Shown in pieces: positions 33,001 through 50,858 of a stretch of DNA of 64,000 nt. The notes under the pieces are model-generated. The model made no database searches. It was not told the origin of the DNA and saw nothing but the letters and a program-made list of their open reading frames with translations. Within the stretch, counting starts at the first letter, position 1. Every line of letters begins with the position of its first letter. The translations under genes were made by a program, and so were the position numbers. This stretch comes from Ianthella basta (Eukaryota; Porifera; Demospongiae; Verongiida; Ianthellidae), in the NCBI GenBank assembly GCA_964019415.1, contig OZ025872.1, forward strand, positions 6,899,322 to 6,963,321, in the 5' to 3' direction.

Positions 33001-36000
33001 GCATCACCTAATGACATTTCTTGGCATGCCTCAAACAAGAACCACAGCATATCATCCCAGTGCCACAGGCTTGGTCAAAAGATTCCATCGCCATCTAAAG
33101 GCATTTCTCATGAACAAAGCGACTACTAACTGGTTTGAAGCGTTACCACCAGTCTTATTAGGCATTCCATCCTCACTTAAAGATCTCCACTGCAGTTCAG
33201 CAGAGCTAGTGTATGGTACGACCCTATGACTTCCTGGTGACTTCTTTCAAGCCACCAATGTAGTGGCAGATCCTCTCTCACATGTGGACAGGTTGAGGTC
33301 CCATCATGCCAAATTTGGGCCCCCCATAATTAGGCCTCCCGCGGAACCAAAACAGCAACCGAAATGGTTCCCCCTCTGCTAAATCACCAGCGCCAGCGCA
33401 AATTGACGGTCAGATTCGTCTTGTACTTGTACCCTGACGTCATTCCCAAGTTGAGACGCACTCTCAATTCAGGATAGCATGTTTCGTTCGATGAAAAGGC
33501 GATTTCATTCATTGGATGGGCACTTTGGTTCGATTTATAGGCGATTTTGTTCGATGAGTGGACAATTTTGTTCAATGAATAGACAATTTCAGCCGAAGTG
33601 TCTTCGCTGCGTGCTCAAGATCCACTACAACAACGAATATCGGGAGACGAAAGGTACTTTGTCACTACGGCGGACCCATTACAACAGCCATTTTCTGCCA
33701 TTTTTGGGCTGGCGGAACCATTTCGGCGGGGGAACTTTCACGGCATGACAGTCCATCATGAGGCAGATTCCCGCCGACCAGACATCAATCCTACAAAAAA
33801 TCATGTGTTCCTCCGGCCTTGTCTTCAAGTCGACACAGTTTTATCCAATCAAATGGTCCTTACAATGGCCCTGATGGTTCATTTCTCGTCATCAAATGTA
33901 CCCCTAAATACCATACAGTGGATGTGAATGGTCAACAGCAGACAGTTCTATTGACTGTTTGAAGCCTGCCTTTCTCAAGAACCCTAACCCATAATCAGGA
34001 GTCATGAAGCAATAATAGAACCATTCCCAGTGTATTGTCACACGATACAAATGGTTACAAACATGCTTGACTCTACCAAAGATAGGCAAGCAGTGTGAAT
34101 GTGCTATATAGACAGTGCCTACCTTGGTGTCTGGGTCAATCAAACAGTATGTCTGGTATGGAAGGATCTGTGTGAAGTATGCAAAGACACAAACAAACAA
34201 TGTGGGCATGCACTTTGAGCGACGGGCCTCACAAATGTAAGGGGAAACCCGGACATGCATTGATGGATATCAATGAGGGAATGTAAGACTTTCCATACTC
34301 ACACAACTCATTGTCAACAAATGTGAGAGTAATTGACAAAGGAGCCACTTGTCGCTATGTATAAAGTGTCACTATGGATGAAAACATGCAACCGAGTGAT
34401 GTTTTCAATAAATCCAGATTTTTGCATCTTTCATACTTGTGGTATCGTCCCAACACCCTGGCCAAGTTTGAAACCCGTAGTCCTTTCCTGCGCTTCAAAC
34501 CAGGAAGAACAGTTACGTCATCGTGATGTTTGCAGATATAATGATGGAAGGGTTATAGGACGTTTTCTCATAATTGCACCGGGCGTATTTTCGTACTTTG
34601 AGCAAGCACATCTTGGGAATGGGAGCAGCTATAGAAGCGCAACAAAATGCAATGAAGAGCTCATCTACTGTGCTTCCACCCAGTACTGCCAACTCAAAAT
34701 CGACAAATAGTGACAAGTGGGCCCTTTTGTCAAACCGCTCACAAATCACGCATGTGATATAAGATGGAACACTCACACAAAGCAGTGATACCAATCACAA
34801 AATTGTGACATCGGAGGTTGCACCAAAACCCGATCAAAGTACAGTTGCATTGTACGCTACAACCATTACACAAATATATATGTGCACAAAATGCATGAGC
34901 TCATTCCAGTCATAAGAGAATAAATTGCAACAAAGAATTAATATTATACATAGGAGTACAAACACTGTACTCAGTTACACTATGTACGTTACTCTCACCT
35001 CTGTCACTCTTAGCAAATCAGTATGGAAAGCCTTCCTTCCCCTCAGCAATGTCAAGAAGCAGTCCACAGAGGGGCTGAAGGTGAACAGTCCTAGGATGGA
35101 CACTTCCATGACCCTCAGCTCCAATAGAACCCAGATGGTGTCCAACTGAGTGCTGTACAGCATGATGTTGTCAGTATACTGGCTGGGGACAAAGAAGGTG
35201 ACAGTTGAGCTGTGGCACTCTTCAACATTAGCGATCTTTGCCTCTGGGATGCCATACGCTGTGCTGAGGATTCGCACTTGAAGGCGGTGGCAATCTTCAC
35301 AAGTAAATTGGTCGAAAGCTTTTAATGATGTGATCTTCAGTGGGACCAGCGTGGTATTCTCCATGGATGCCCGTCCTGGCGGTTCGCTTTCAGATTCTTT
35401 GGCAAGGGCGTCTTTCAGCCGTGTGGCTTTCTCATAAATGGCCAAATGCAGGTTGTAGTGTGACAGGATTGTCTCCGCAACTACTCGTTCAGGTGCAGAT
35501 CGAGGAATGGAGCCAACAGCCTTCCTTAGGAAGCGAGTTTTGTTCCACATTCCCGTCACATGCATTAGACATAGAAGCCTATCAATGGAATCAGCAGACG
35601 CAATCACATTTTCCACCACTGGCCCTTGATGAAGAGCAAGTTGGTGATATCTGTTCGCTGCCATTCTCACTGCATTCAGGTGGGGCTCCATTAGCTTTGA
35701 AAGTGTAGCAAGGGTATTGCCATAGAGTAGCTTGATGATGTCTGTGGGGTCAGATTCAGAGCGGAGGTCTGAGATGTCTTGATCAAAGAGATCCACCTTC
35801 AGTTCCATGTATTCATGCAGTTGCTTCTTCATACTGGGTTGCCATTCAAGTTCAAGCTCTGCTGAATGAGTGGAAGACCACCGTCTCCTTCTTTGAAGCT
35901 CTGTATGCACTGATGAAATAGTAGACGAAGAAACAAGCAAATTCATGAAAACTGTTGCTCGTGCACATTCCATTACACATTAAATGTCTTTGAAACATTT

Positions 36001-36033
36001 ATAGTATGTCATGACCTACTATGTGTTCTAATA

Positions 36034-36068
<35 letters not shown>

Positions 36069-39000
36069 AATGTGTGCCTGTATTAATGGGGAAAACACAC
36101 AGTAAAGAGCAAGTTACGTCCTAACTAAATAATGTCAAATGTTAAAAGCACCATTATCAAGACGTCTTCTCCCACATTCCTATAGTCATCTTGTTTGAAG
36201 ACTAAAACTGTCTAAGTTCACAGCCATTCAGGCTTGCAGTTACTTTAGATTAAGGAGATACACAATTAGCAGTAATATACAATATACCATATATCTTCTA
36301 ATTTTTTGTCCTTCCAATTTTTCGTCATCTGTATGAAATGTGCAGTTTTCTTCTAATTCTCTGATGAAATTTGTCATCTTCTAATTCCATGTACGTATTC
36401 TTAAAACCTCAAAAATTACAATAATTCTGATTCTGGCATGTACATAAAATAATATAATTCCATTTGAATGGTCAAAAGGTAGCAAATTAATCCAATACCG
36501 CCAATATACTACACATCCCCTCCTATCTTCACTCTAGCCTCGTACCCAGTCCTAATTTCAATTCCAAATTCTAGGACTCCTGAGTGGAAGTGAAAATGGA
36601 AATAAGGACTGGGTACGAGGCTATGTTTACTCCATGATGGTTGAATAGTTCAGACAGTCCAGTGAGACAGATTATACTCATACTAGCAGCTGCTTCGGCG
36701 ATTCGTACGACATCAAGTCGGGCCCAGGCTGATTTGAAGAATCTGTGCTGTTAGCAATGGAGGGTAACTGCTATAACAACAGCCAAGTTTAAATTCGATC
36801 GTTGGATGACAGCGAATCAAACTGCGTACCGCCCAATAACCAGAAGTCAAGGAATGATAATTAATAAATTGGCCGTCAGCCGCAAACGAAAACTGGAAAT
36901 GGAAGGATAGCTCTTCAAGAACTGCAAGACGAGCGATTTCAACCTGTGGAGGACACTTCTGAAGCCCCACTTTATAATCCCTGAGAGTTTGGTGGCGCCC
37001 TGTGCAGTAGCTTTTGCCTGAATCGCAAACAAACAAACAAACAAACTGAATTATATATATAGATATTCACTGGTGTGCCTCACATTCTCTGTTACTCTGC
37101 TGATGTTTCAAGATGATGAGTACAGAGCTTTGACACATGGCCAGGTATTCCCTTGGCAGGGTAAACTTTGAACACTATCTGCCCATCTGAGCTGAATAAA
37201 TATCTAGCAGCTGCCCTAGCTTGGATCATTTACAGGAGTGTCTTGTACAACATGTACAGGTTAGGACCAGAGGGCAACAGAAATGGCCGAAATGGCAGAA
37301 ACAGCAGAATGGCAGAATAGTGGAAACCATCAAAGTAGCCGTGGGACATCTTACACAGCAGCTGAATCCATTCTAGTTGCTGGGAACATGTCTGAATCAT
37401 TGCAACTAGCAGGGCACTGAGGTAGCAATGATGATCTGAACCCCAAAGGAGTGTCCATGGGGTTTGGTGTCTATAATTAGGAATGGCTTGGAAGGGAGAA
37501 AGCAATAATTGCTGCTCAGAAGTGAAGATGTCAGTGCAGACCGTACTGTAGAAAATGACCAGTCAGTCTGAAAGGCCATCATCATTCTAAAGCAGTGTCA
37601 TAACTGAAGCAGTATTGGTAGTAGTAACAGCCATCATCACTGTTACCTAGATATTGAAAAGACTACACCATCGTGTGGGCATGAATGCATTGATGCATGC
37701 TGAATTGATTGCAACTGCTCCATCTGAAAAAGAACGTTAACCTCTTGAGCTTTGGTTGACAAAAGCTCGAGCACATGGAAAGAAGCCTTACAACGTTCAG
37801 CAATGATCAATAATGAATAATAATTGTGCGATCATTTTTGCCACAGCAGTGGCAGTAGAACATCAGTACAAAAATGATGGTTGTATATAAAACAAATCAA
37901 ATGTCATGCTTAAGCATGCTGGCATGCTATACAGTATTCATGCAACAGGAGATTCAGCTTAATTCTCAGACTCTGTTAGCACGACATTATACAACGTAGT
38001 TAATGGTATCAGACAGCATGGTAGTGCTGCCTGTGTACAGGTGGTGGCAGTTGTTGTATGTGCTCAATATCAATGGGAAACCAGCGCTATTCTAGGTGGA
38101 GCACAAAAGTGCCAAGGGAATTAAGGCCAGAAAGAAGCGCAGTGGGACTCATGGCACCTACATTGGCTACACCACTAAAGACAGAGCTAAGGTTGCAAGG
38201 TATGCTGCTGAATATTATGAAACCAGAGCCCACGGTCCACCATCATCATCAGTTTCTGTGAAAACCTTTAGCGGGACAAATACACCACATTTTGTGCCCA
38301 CCAATACTTCCCGCTATACAGTATGCTGAATAGTGTGTATATATATGTCCTTGCCAGTGTATTTCTGAGACTGATGCACACTCTGCCATGCATGCTAAAC
38401 TCTAGATAAAACCTGTAAAGTGCCTACAAATGCATCTATGTGATTTCAACACCTACGCAAAATGCTTCCTGTGTAACTATGGGATTTTATGTATGTACAG
38501 CATTTAAATGCCGCTTACCATGGCAACAAATCCAAAATTCAGTTACAACATATTAGCACCAAATGCACTATACTGTATATGCACTTAGTTAACAAAAGAA
38601 GAGTTCTACCTGTCTACCACACATCATCAGAAGCATGGGTACAGCAATGCAGTAAACTAGGCAGTTTATCATCGTGAGGGTGATCCTGAGCAAGATTAGA
38701 GTCTGGAAGTGCTGAAACTTCCTATGGGGTCCATAGTAGTTCTGAGGCTGCACAAACACAGAGGAACAGTGCATTTAGCTAGTGTGACATTCTGTGCAGT
38801 GGGCCTACGCAGTGGGTAGCTAGGGTGCAATCAAAACTCCTGTTGTGCTGTTGTTGTTGAGGCTGGTTTCAGCTCTTGTAGCTCCAGTGTGGTCATGCCC
38901 AATCTCCATAGCCGCTAGTAGTCTGCACCTGTTGGCTTCATCTTTAAGCATAGTTGAAGTCTGAAGCTGAAGGAGTCATGTGAGGGCTTGTGGGTGCCAG

Positions 39001-40891
39001 TGGTCGTCGACTGGATAGTAGTTAGGTAATTCGCCTTCGGTTCATTCATTTAAGCATTGAAATTAATCCCTGACAAATATTATAGAGGTTCACGGACAGC
39101 GGCCATTTTATTGGCAGCAAATAGGAATATACAATATAACATACAACAGATATTATATATACAGACAAATCGCCGTACAACTGATCAGTGGGGGGTTCAC
39201 TCAGGCTCACCCAATAAACACGCACACTGCCATGGACTTTCTACTGTGCTAACATTGCAATTACAATCACAAATTCACTACAAATGTTACACTTACCAGT
39301 AGTTGGGCATCTCGGTATTCGCACAGCTGCACAAATATCCTCCACTGCTGCTTGACCACAAATGATACCTATAGCTTCGAGGACACTCTTCCATGTTCGT
39401 GCCTGGTCCCCTGTTCTTGGAGACATATGGAGCCACTTCATAAACATGCTTCTTGGCTGATCTGTGCTCATGTGGTCATGCATAATACCATCCAGAACTA
39501 AGGACTGGACGTCTAGGGCAATCCCCACATCATACCACTTGGGTGCTACATGGGGCACTGCAAAGCACACTATATCCCTCAAGCTGGGCTGGTCACTCAG
39601 TGATGGTACAACCACATCTGAGGAATAGAACAGTTACGTAAGAGGTGTTCACTGTATCATGCTGCATCTAACTACTATACAAACAATTTCCCCAGCTAGC
39701 TGGTCAGGCATATCCTGTGTTCTTTCCCTCCTTCACTTGACTATCAACTACCAACGGAAGAGTATTGATTATGGCTAGCTAAGGTAGAGAAGGGTACTCC
39801 TGGATCCAGACTAATAGTTTGCTTTCCCTTTGTTATTGATCATGCTATGGTGGTGTCAGTCACCTTAATTATCACCATCACGGCGGGTCAATGGTGCAGG
39901 GGGGTTCAGGGGCTCAATCCCATATAGAAATACATTTCCTGTCCACACAAACATTTTCATCGACTAGCTAGCTAGCTATTTCACACTGTTGCAAAACCAA
40001 CCTTCTCTAACACACAGTCATACTATTCCCCTGGCTCCAGAGTATGGCAGTTTGGCCACAGCATAGCCAGATACTTAGGTAATTTAGTGTGACAGTGTTA
40101 CGTATGTAATATGAGCTGGCAGTTGTGTGGTAACAGCATAATAACCAAACACCAACAGGATGTGATGTCACATTCTTTGGGCAAAACAGAATTCAAATGA
40201 CATTAAAATAGGATGGGACGAGAGTGCACTATGCTCTACAAGCGGTCGGCTGCCTGCCTCACTGACAATTGAAAGGTGAACTATTCCTTTATAATGTCAT
40301 GGTGGAGGTGCAGAATCACATTCACACTACTGAGGACTGCCATCAAGGCTCTGTGGGGATCCCAAAGCTGCACCTCTGCGCTGACTCCCGTCGACATCCC
40401 AATGGTGTCCAGAGAGGACGCCATCCGTTGATTATCTTGTCTTAATGTAACAATCCTGTACTGACCTTCATCTCACGTACCGTTAACTTAACTTCATAAT
40501 TATGGTAAATAGTTTGTTTGGTCTCATTTACGTACTTGTTCGGTTTTACTGAAAAAAGAATGAATTGGCGTCCATACCGCAAAGACAAAAGGGAGTCGCG
40601 CTCTTTGGCTGGCCAGCCAGATGAACGCCAATCCAGAATAACATTCCCCCTCCCTTAACCGACATGGCGATTTTCTAGGCGATCCTCGAAGCGGTGCAGA
40701 TTTGCATCTTACGTAGAATAGAGAATCGCTAAGGTGCTCACCACATGCATTAATATCTCACCGTGTGCTGGATCTTCGGAACTCTGTCTCGGCTCAAAGG
40801 TTTCCTCCTCGCGTCTAACAAACTCAGGATGAGCGTAGTTTGGTACAGTGGAATGTGGAGTGGTTAGGGCGGCTGGTGTGTTCGTCGCCAT
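23155..40891 (-). CDS. Gene 2: death domain - core domain - coiled coil - ankyrin repeat protein
   Basis: Exons, 5' to 3' on the minus strand: 40762-40891, 39297-39617, 34999-35909, 34123-34167, 28639-28699, 28235-28287, 27808-28044, 27061-27165, 26449-26550, 25849-26052, 25331-25432, 24311-24514, 23885-23986, 23585-23686, 23155-23355. The spliced length is 2,880 nt (959 aa plus stop), with every junction in phase and GT-AG. Residues 1-43 are Pro/Thr-rich. 44-150 form a death domain ([37 protein letters not shown]). 151-454 are the shared core ([32 protein letters not shown], then [30 protein letters not shown]). 455-469 are one 45-nt exon. About 508-586 form a coiled coil ([12 protein letters not shown]). 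About 587-959 hold roughly 11 ankyrin repeats ([20 protein letters not shown]). Likely a cytosolic death-fold adaptor or sensor; ligand unknown. Confidence 0.85.
24866..25243 (+). repeat. Interspersed repeat, copy 1 (in gene 2 intron)
   Basis: Starts ACTAGCAG and ends (ACAC)AGACAGACA...TATATATTAGAT. Internal blocks TTTAAATTCA, ATAGCGAATCAA, CCGGAAGTC, GCGGAAATGGA and AACTGCAAGA are shared with 36682-37065. The A/C-rich tail followed by a TATATATTAGAT end is the style of RTE-like LINE or SINE 3' ends, but no coding part is present. It contains an internal repetition (CCCCCGATGCCC.CAGCAACCA) at both ends. Confidence 0.65.
26803..27059 (+). repeat. (CA)n microsatellite abutting a gene 2 splice donor
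   Basis: Mostly CA units with ACGC and ATACG interruptions. On the gene's own (minus) strand the donor GTGAAG at 27060-27055 runs straight into about 250 bp of GT-rich repeat. Confidence 0.9.
29660..30390 (-). mobile_element. LINE fragment (N-terminal zinc-binding region and AP endonuclease)
   Basis: On the minus strand one frame reads [17 protein letters not shown] (a Cys/His zinc-binding type start), then [39 protein letters not shown] and TWLNDSIP. Another frame continues with [15 protein letters not shown]. This is the start of the endonuclease domain of non-LTR retrotransposons (NARSLxNKxxEL...vxxvtETWL...GGGvxxYv), CR1-like in style. The frame shifts near 29900, and the reverse transcriptase is absent. 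It lies in a gene 2 intron, in the same orientation as the gene. Confidence 0.75.
30790..33235 (+). mobile_element. Broken Gypsy-family LTR retrotransposon (fossil)
   Basis: In order: a gag-like stretch (about 30790-31200), reverse transcriptase (about 31240-31560, with the [12 protein letters not shown] type motif), RNase H-like region (about 31650-32260) and integrase (about 32570-33235, with [10 protein letters not shown] and [12 protein letters not shown] type motifs). The order is Gypsy (Metaviridae). It carries many breaks across several frames, and I could not identify LTRs, so it is an old, incomplete copy. It sits antisense inside a gene 2 intron. Confidence 0.8.
33303..33755. mobile_element. 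Non-autonomous Ginger-like element
   Basis: The left end CATCATGCCAAATTTGGGCC, then CCCCCATAATTAG, resembles the Ginger end at 584-620. The reverse complement of the right end reads TGTCATGCCGTGAAAGTTCC followed by CCCGCCG, with CCGAAATGGTTCC in both ends. Inside, a minus-strand run of SNxxAxxSNE-like repeats resembles the N-terminus of the Ginger transposase at 709. No integrase core is present. Confidence 0.45.
36536..36624. mobile_element. Short palindromic MITE with AGCCTCGTACCCAGTCC ends
   Basis: TAGCCTCGTACCCAGTCCTA at the left is mirrored by GGACTGGGTACGAGGCTA at the right; AATT.CA and CTAGGACTCCT lie between. GCCTCGT-CCCAG ends recur, to my memory, in sponge and coral short repeats. 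Confidence 0.7.
36682..37065 (+). repeat. Interspersed repeat, copy 2 (in gene 2 intron)
   Basis: Same family and orientation as 24866-25243: ACTAGCAGCTGCTTCGGCGA start, TTTAAATTCGA, ACAGCGAATCAAA, CCAGAAGTC, CTGGAAATGGA, AACTGCAAGA, then an (AAAC)n tract and TATATATATAGAT end. Confidence 0.65.
38058..38330 (+). pseudogene. Fragment of a transposase N-terminal HTH-like domain
   Basis: The frame from 38096 reads [20 protein letters not shown], then [16 protein letters not shown]. The pattern KRGxYxxYTxKxRAxIxKYAxExG is typical of the start of transposase-derived proteins common in sponges and corals. The remainder of such a protein is missing. It lies in a gene 2 intron on the opposite strand. 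A similar GAATAT.ATGAAACCAGAGCC block occurs on the minus strand near 19200-19225. Confidence 0.35.
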
Positions 40892-41057
40892 TACCTTCCC
40901 AACCTCATCAATCTGTTTCGCTGGTATCTTTATGTAACTGATCGTTGATGTGAAGTTAAAGTTGATGCCGTAGGCGAGCTTTCTTGTCCCTCCACGGCAC
41001 GCGAAGTACTTGACTAACTAGCTACGTCCATTTTGTGGGACAGGGTGTGGCTGGGTT

Positions 41058-41065
41058 TGACGTCA
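41058..41065. promoter_or_regulatory. TGACGTCA (CRE/ATF-type) site 1
   Basis: Perfect palindromic octamer, 167 bp upstream of the gene 2 start codon, within the shared promoter region. Confidence 0.45.
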
Positions 41066-41269
41066 TCATTCGCAACACTCTGTATGTATTTCCAGCTGCA
41101 CTGTGGAAGCCCAGTTGTAACTTCCCTGTACTCTGTGAATCGAATCTACAATTTTGCCAACGCCTCTCGTCAGCTGTGGAAGACTTTTGATAATTATAAT
41201 AAATTGCTAAAAATGGGGAGTAAGACGGGGGTACGCGAGACACACTAGCTTTAGGGGGATCATCCGTCA

Positions 41270-41540
41270 CAGGGGCGTAGGGAGGGGGGTTTCCTGTTCA
41301 AAATAATAGTACCAATGAAACTGAAGAGAAGTAGCTACTGCAAACTTAACTGGTGCTTGAGGTAGTGCAGCTAATGGCTTTTTTGTAGCTGGTGCGCTAT
41401 AAAAGACAGGTTTCGTTCGAATTTACATCGTTTCCCTCATGATGTCAGTTGTAAAAATGACAACCCCCCCCATGATAGCATATGACGTCATTCTTAGCAT
41501 AAAACCGGAAACCCCTTATGAAATTCCTGGCTACGCTCTG
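41270..41540. mobile_element. hAT-type MITE in the bidirectional promoter
   Basis: The left end CAGGGGCGTAGGGAGGGGGG and the right end (reverse complement CAGAGCGTAGCCAGGAATTT) share a CAG..GCGTAG start and a GGGGTTTCC block, the style of hAT MITE ends. An 8-bp target duplication was not recognised. Confidence 0.4.
41483..41490. promoter_or_regulatory. TGACGTCA (CRE/ATF-type) site 2
   Basis: Perfect palindromic octamer about 197 bp upstream of the gene 3 start codon; lies inside the MITE at 41270-41540. Confidence 0.4.
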
Positions 41541-41686
41541 GGACGGAGCGGACGGAAGAGCTCAACATTCCTCGCTGACCGCCCAGCGGACATGGTCGTT
41601 TAGTGTAACTTCCAAACAAGTCTGATTTGATTTTCTGGCCTGCCAGTAGCTGCTGACTTAGCTTTAAGCACTGATTCAAGTTAGTA

Positions 41687-49175
<7,489 letters not shown>

Positions 49176-50858
49176 AACATACCAGGTGAGTATCACTCCC
49201 ACCGGCCTTCCCCAGTGTCCTACCCTCCCGTGTTCCCCTCTCACTGCTTGCCCTTCCTTAGGTTGTGCACTCTCCTACTGTCCAGCCTCCTGCTTGTGCC
49301 TTTCCCTATGCAGTGGCTCACTTTTTCCCATGTCTCCTGCACTGTCCACCTCTCCTCTGTGATTATCCCATGCTATTGGCTTCATCCCAAGACCACTTTC
49401 TCTCCTTCTGCAGGCATAGACAATTGCATGGTTGCATGGACAGACGTCTGGCACCCCACCCCTCATCCTGATACGCACCACTGTATAGACTAAACTAGTC
49501 ACCATAGGATTTTAAACCAAGCATAATAATTATATATACATAACATTATTTTCACATGAACGCCTATAATTATATGTATTTCTGCAGTAATACTAATGTA
49601 TCAATATCCCATGGCCAGGATATGTATAAGATGCAGATTATATACATACCTACAGTTAAACCTATACAAATATCTATGCAGCTGTGGCCTACTAACTGAT
49701 GACAATATTGACAGTACAATCATTCTTTAATTGATTGAGTACTAGTCCTCCTACCATCTTGTCTGCTTTTAAAGCTGCATGACTCCTGCAGCCAGTATCC
49801 CATGCACACAACATGTAGATAGTAACTGCATAAATGAAACACAATCATTATTAACTATGAAAACAGCTGCAGTGTTATGTGAGTCTGCACGTGTGCTTCC
49901 CAACAATGACGAGCGAGATTAGAACATTCTGTGAAACCTAAGACAACCACTCATGGGCCAGTTATAAAACTGACCTTTATAGAGAAGTGGTTGCTATACA
50001 TTGGGTGGCTGAAAGAGTAGCCTCCTGGCTAAAGCCCTTCCCACATTAAAAAAGATTCCAAATCCAAATCCAAATACAGGGGTAGCTTGCGATGTTTTGG
50101 TGCTTTTGGGGGCCAGAGAGGCTGGCTGTTTTAGAGAGGTGGCTACTTAACACAGTAACCATCTTAGACAAGTTTCACTGTTCCACTGAGCATATTAGTA
50201 AATTTAACTGATTAGTTGTGTTATTTATATTACAAGCTATAGTAGGCCTATGATGTTGGTATAGCTAGCTAGCTACAGTCACGGCAATTTCCTGCCAATA
50301 CGTATTTCTATGCTTCACAATCTATACCTGCAACTGTCTGTGGGTGTCCATAAGTCCCATCATGTAAAACAACAACTTTGTTCCTTCATTTAGGATCCCA
50401 TCAGTAGCTACTGGATTGTCCAAGAGCTCAGCTAGCTAACTACAGTAGCGGATCTAGAGGGGGTCCAGGGGTGCAAAGGAATCTTTTGCTAGTCTTATGT
50501 AGGGTTTTGGGCAGTTTCAGAACAGAAAGAAGCGTGGTGGTCATATATCAGGAGCACTGTGTGTGCACCTAGCTAACTGCTTTAGAACCCCCTTTCGGAA
50601 TCCTAGATGCACCACTGATCATGAACTAGCTAGCCAGGTCTGGTATATAGCTAGAACTACATTGTCAAAGATATATAGCAAGCCACATGTAGCCCACTTC
50701 CAGCCGTCTACCTCTGAAATTTCTTTGACTTTCTCTTCAATTATCAAATGCTCTGTGGCTTATTTGCTGCTCACTGTTGCCGGCTGTCTTATGTAAAATG
50801 GGAGTCACTATGTTCACCAAATGTTGAAGTACGGAAGTAATATTAGGATGCACGTGAC
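49176..50858. other. Intergenic stretch between gene 3 and the CXXC gene
   Basis: 49180-49495 is C/T-rich and may include the gene 3 3' UTR; CCAG|GTGAGT just after the stop could be a 3'-UTR intron donor. The rest is AT-rich with a MITE at 50443-50617. No exon seen. Confidence 0.4.
50443..50617. mobile_element. Short hAT-type MITE
   Basis: The left end CAGTAGCGGATCTAGAGGGG and the right end (reverse complement CAGTGGTGCATCTAGGATTC) share a CAGT.G.G.ATCTAG start, with G-rich tracts just inside. No convincing 8-bp duplication. Confidence 0.45.

Larger units (their letters stand above)
40892..41686. promoter_or_regulatory. Bidirectional promoter region between genes 2 and 3
   Basis: 795 bp separate the divergent start codons at 40891 (minus) and 41687 (plus). 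There is no clear TATA box near either start. Two perfect TGACGTCA palindromes (CRE/ATF type) are present at 41058-41065 and 41483-41490. A hAT-type MITE at 41270-41540 contains the second one. Confidence 0.55.

Noticed and set aside
33384-33575. 63-codon minus ORF with SNE-like repeats
   Set aside because: Explained as a short tandem within the Ginger-like non-autonomous element, not an independent gene.
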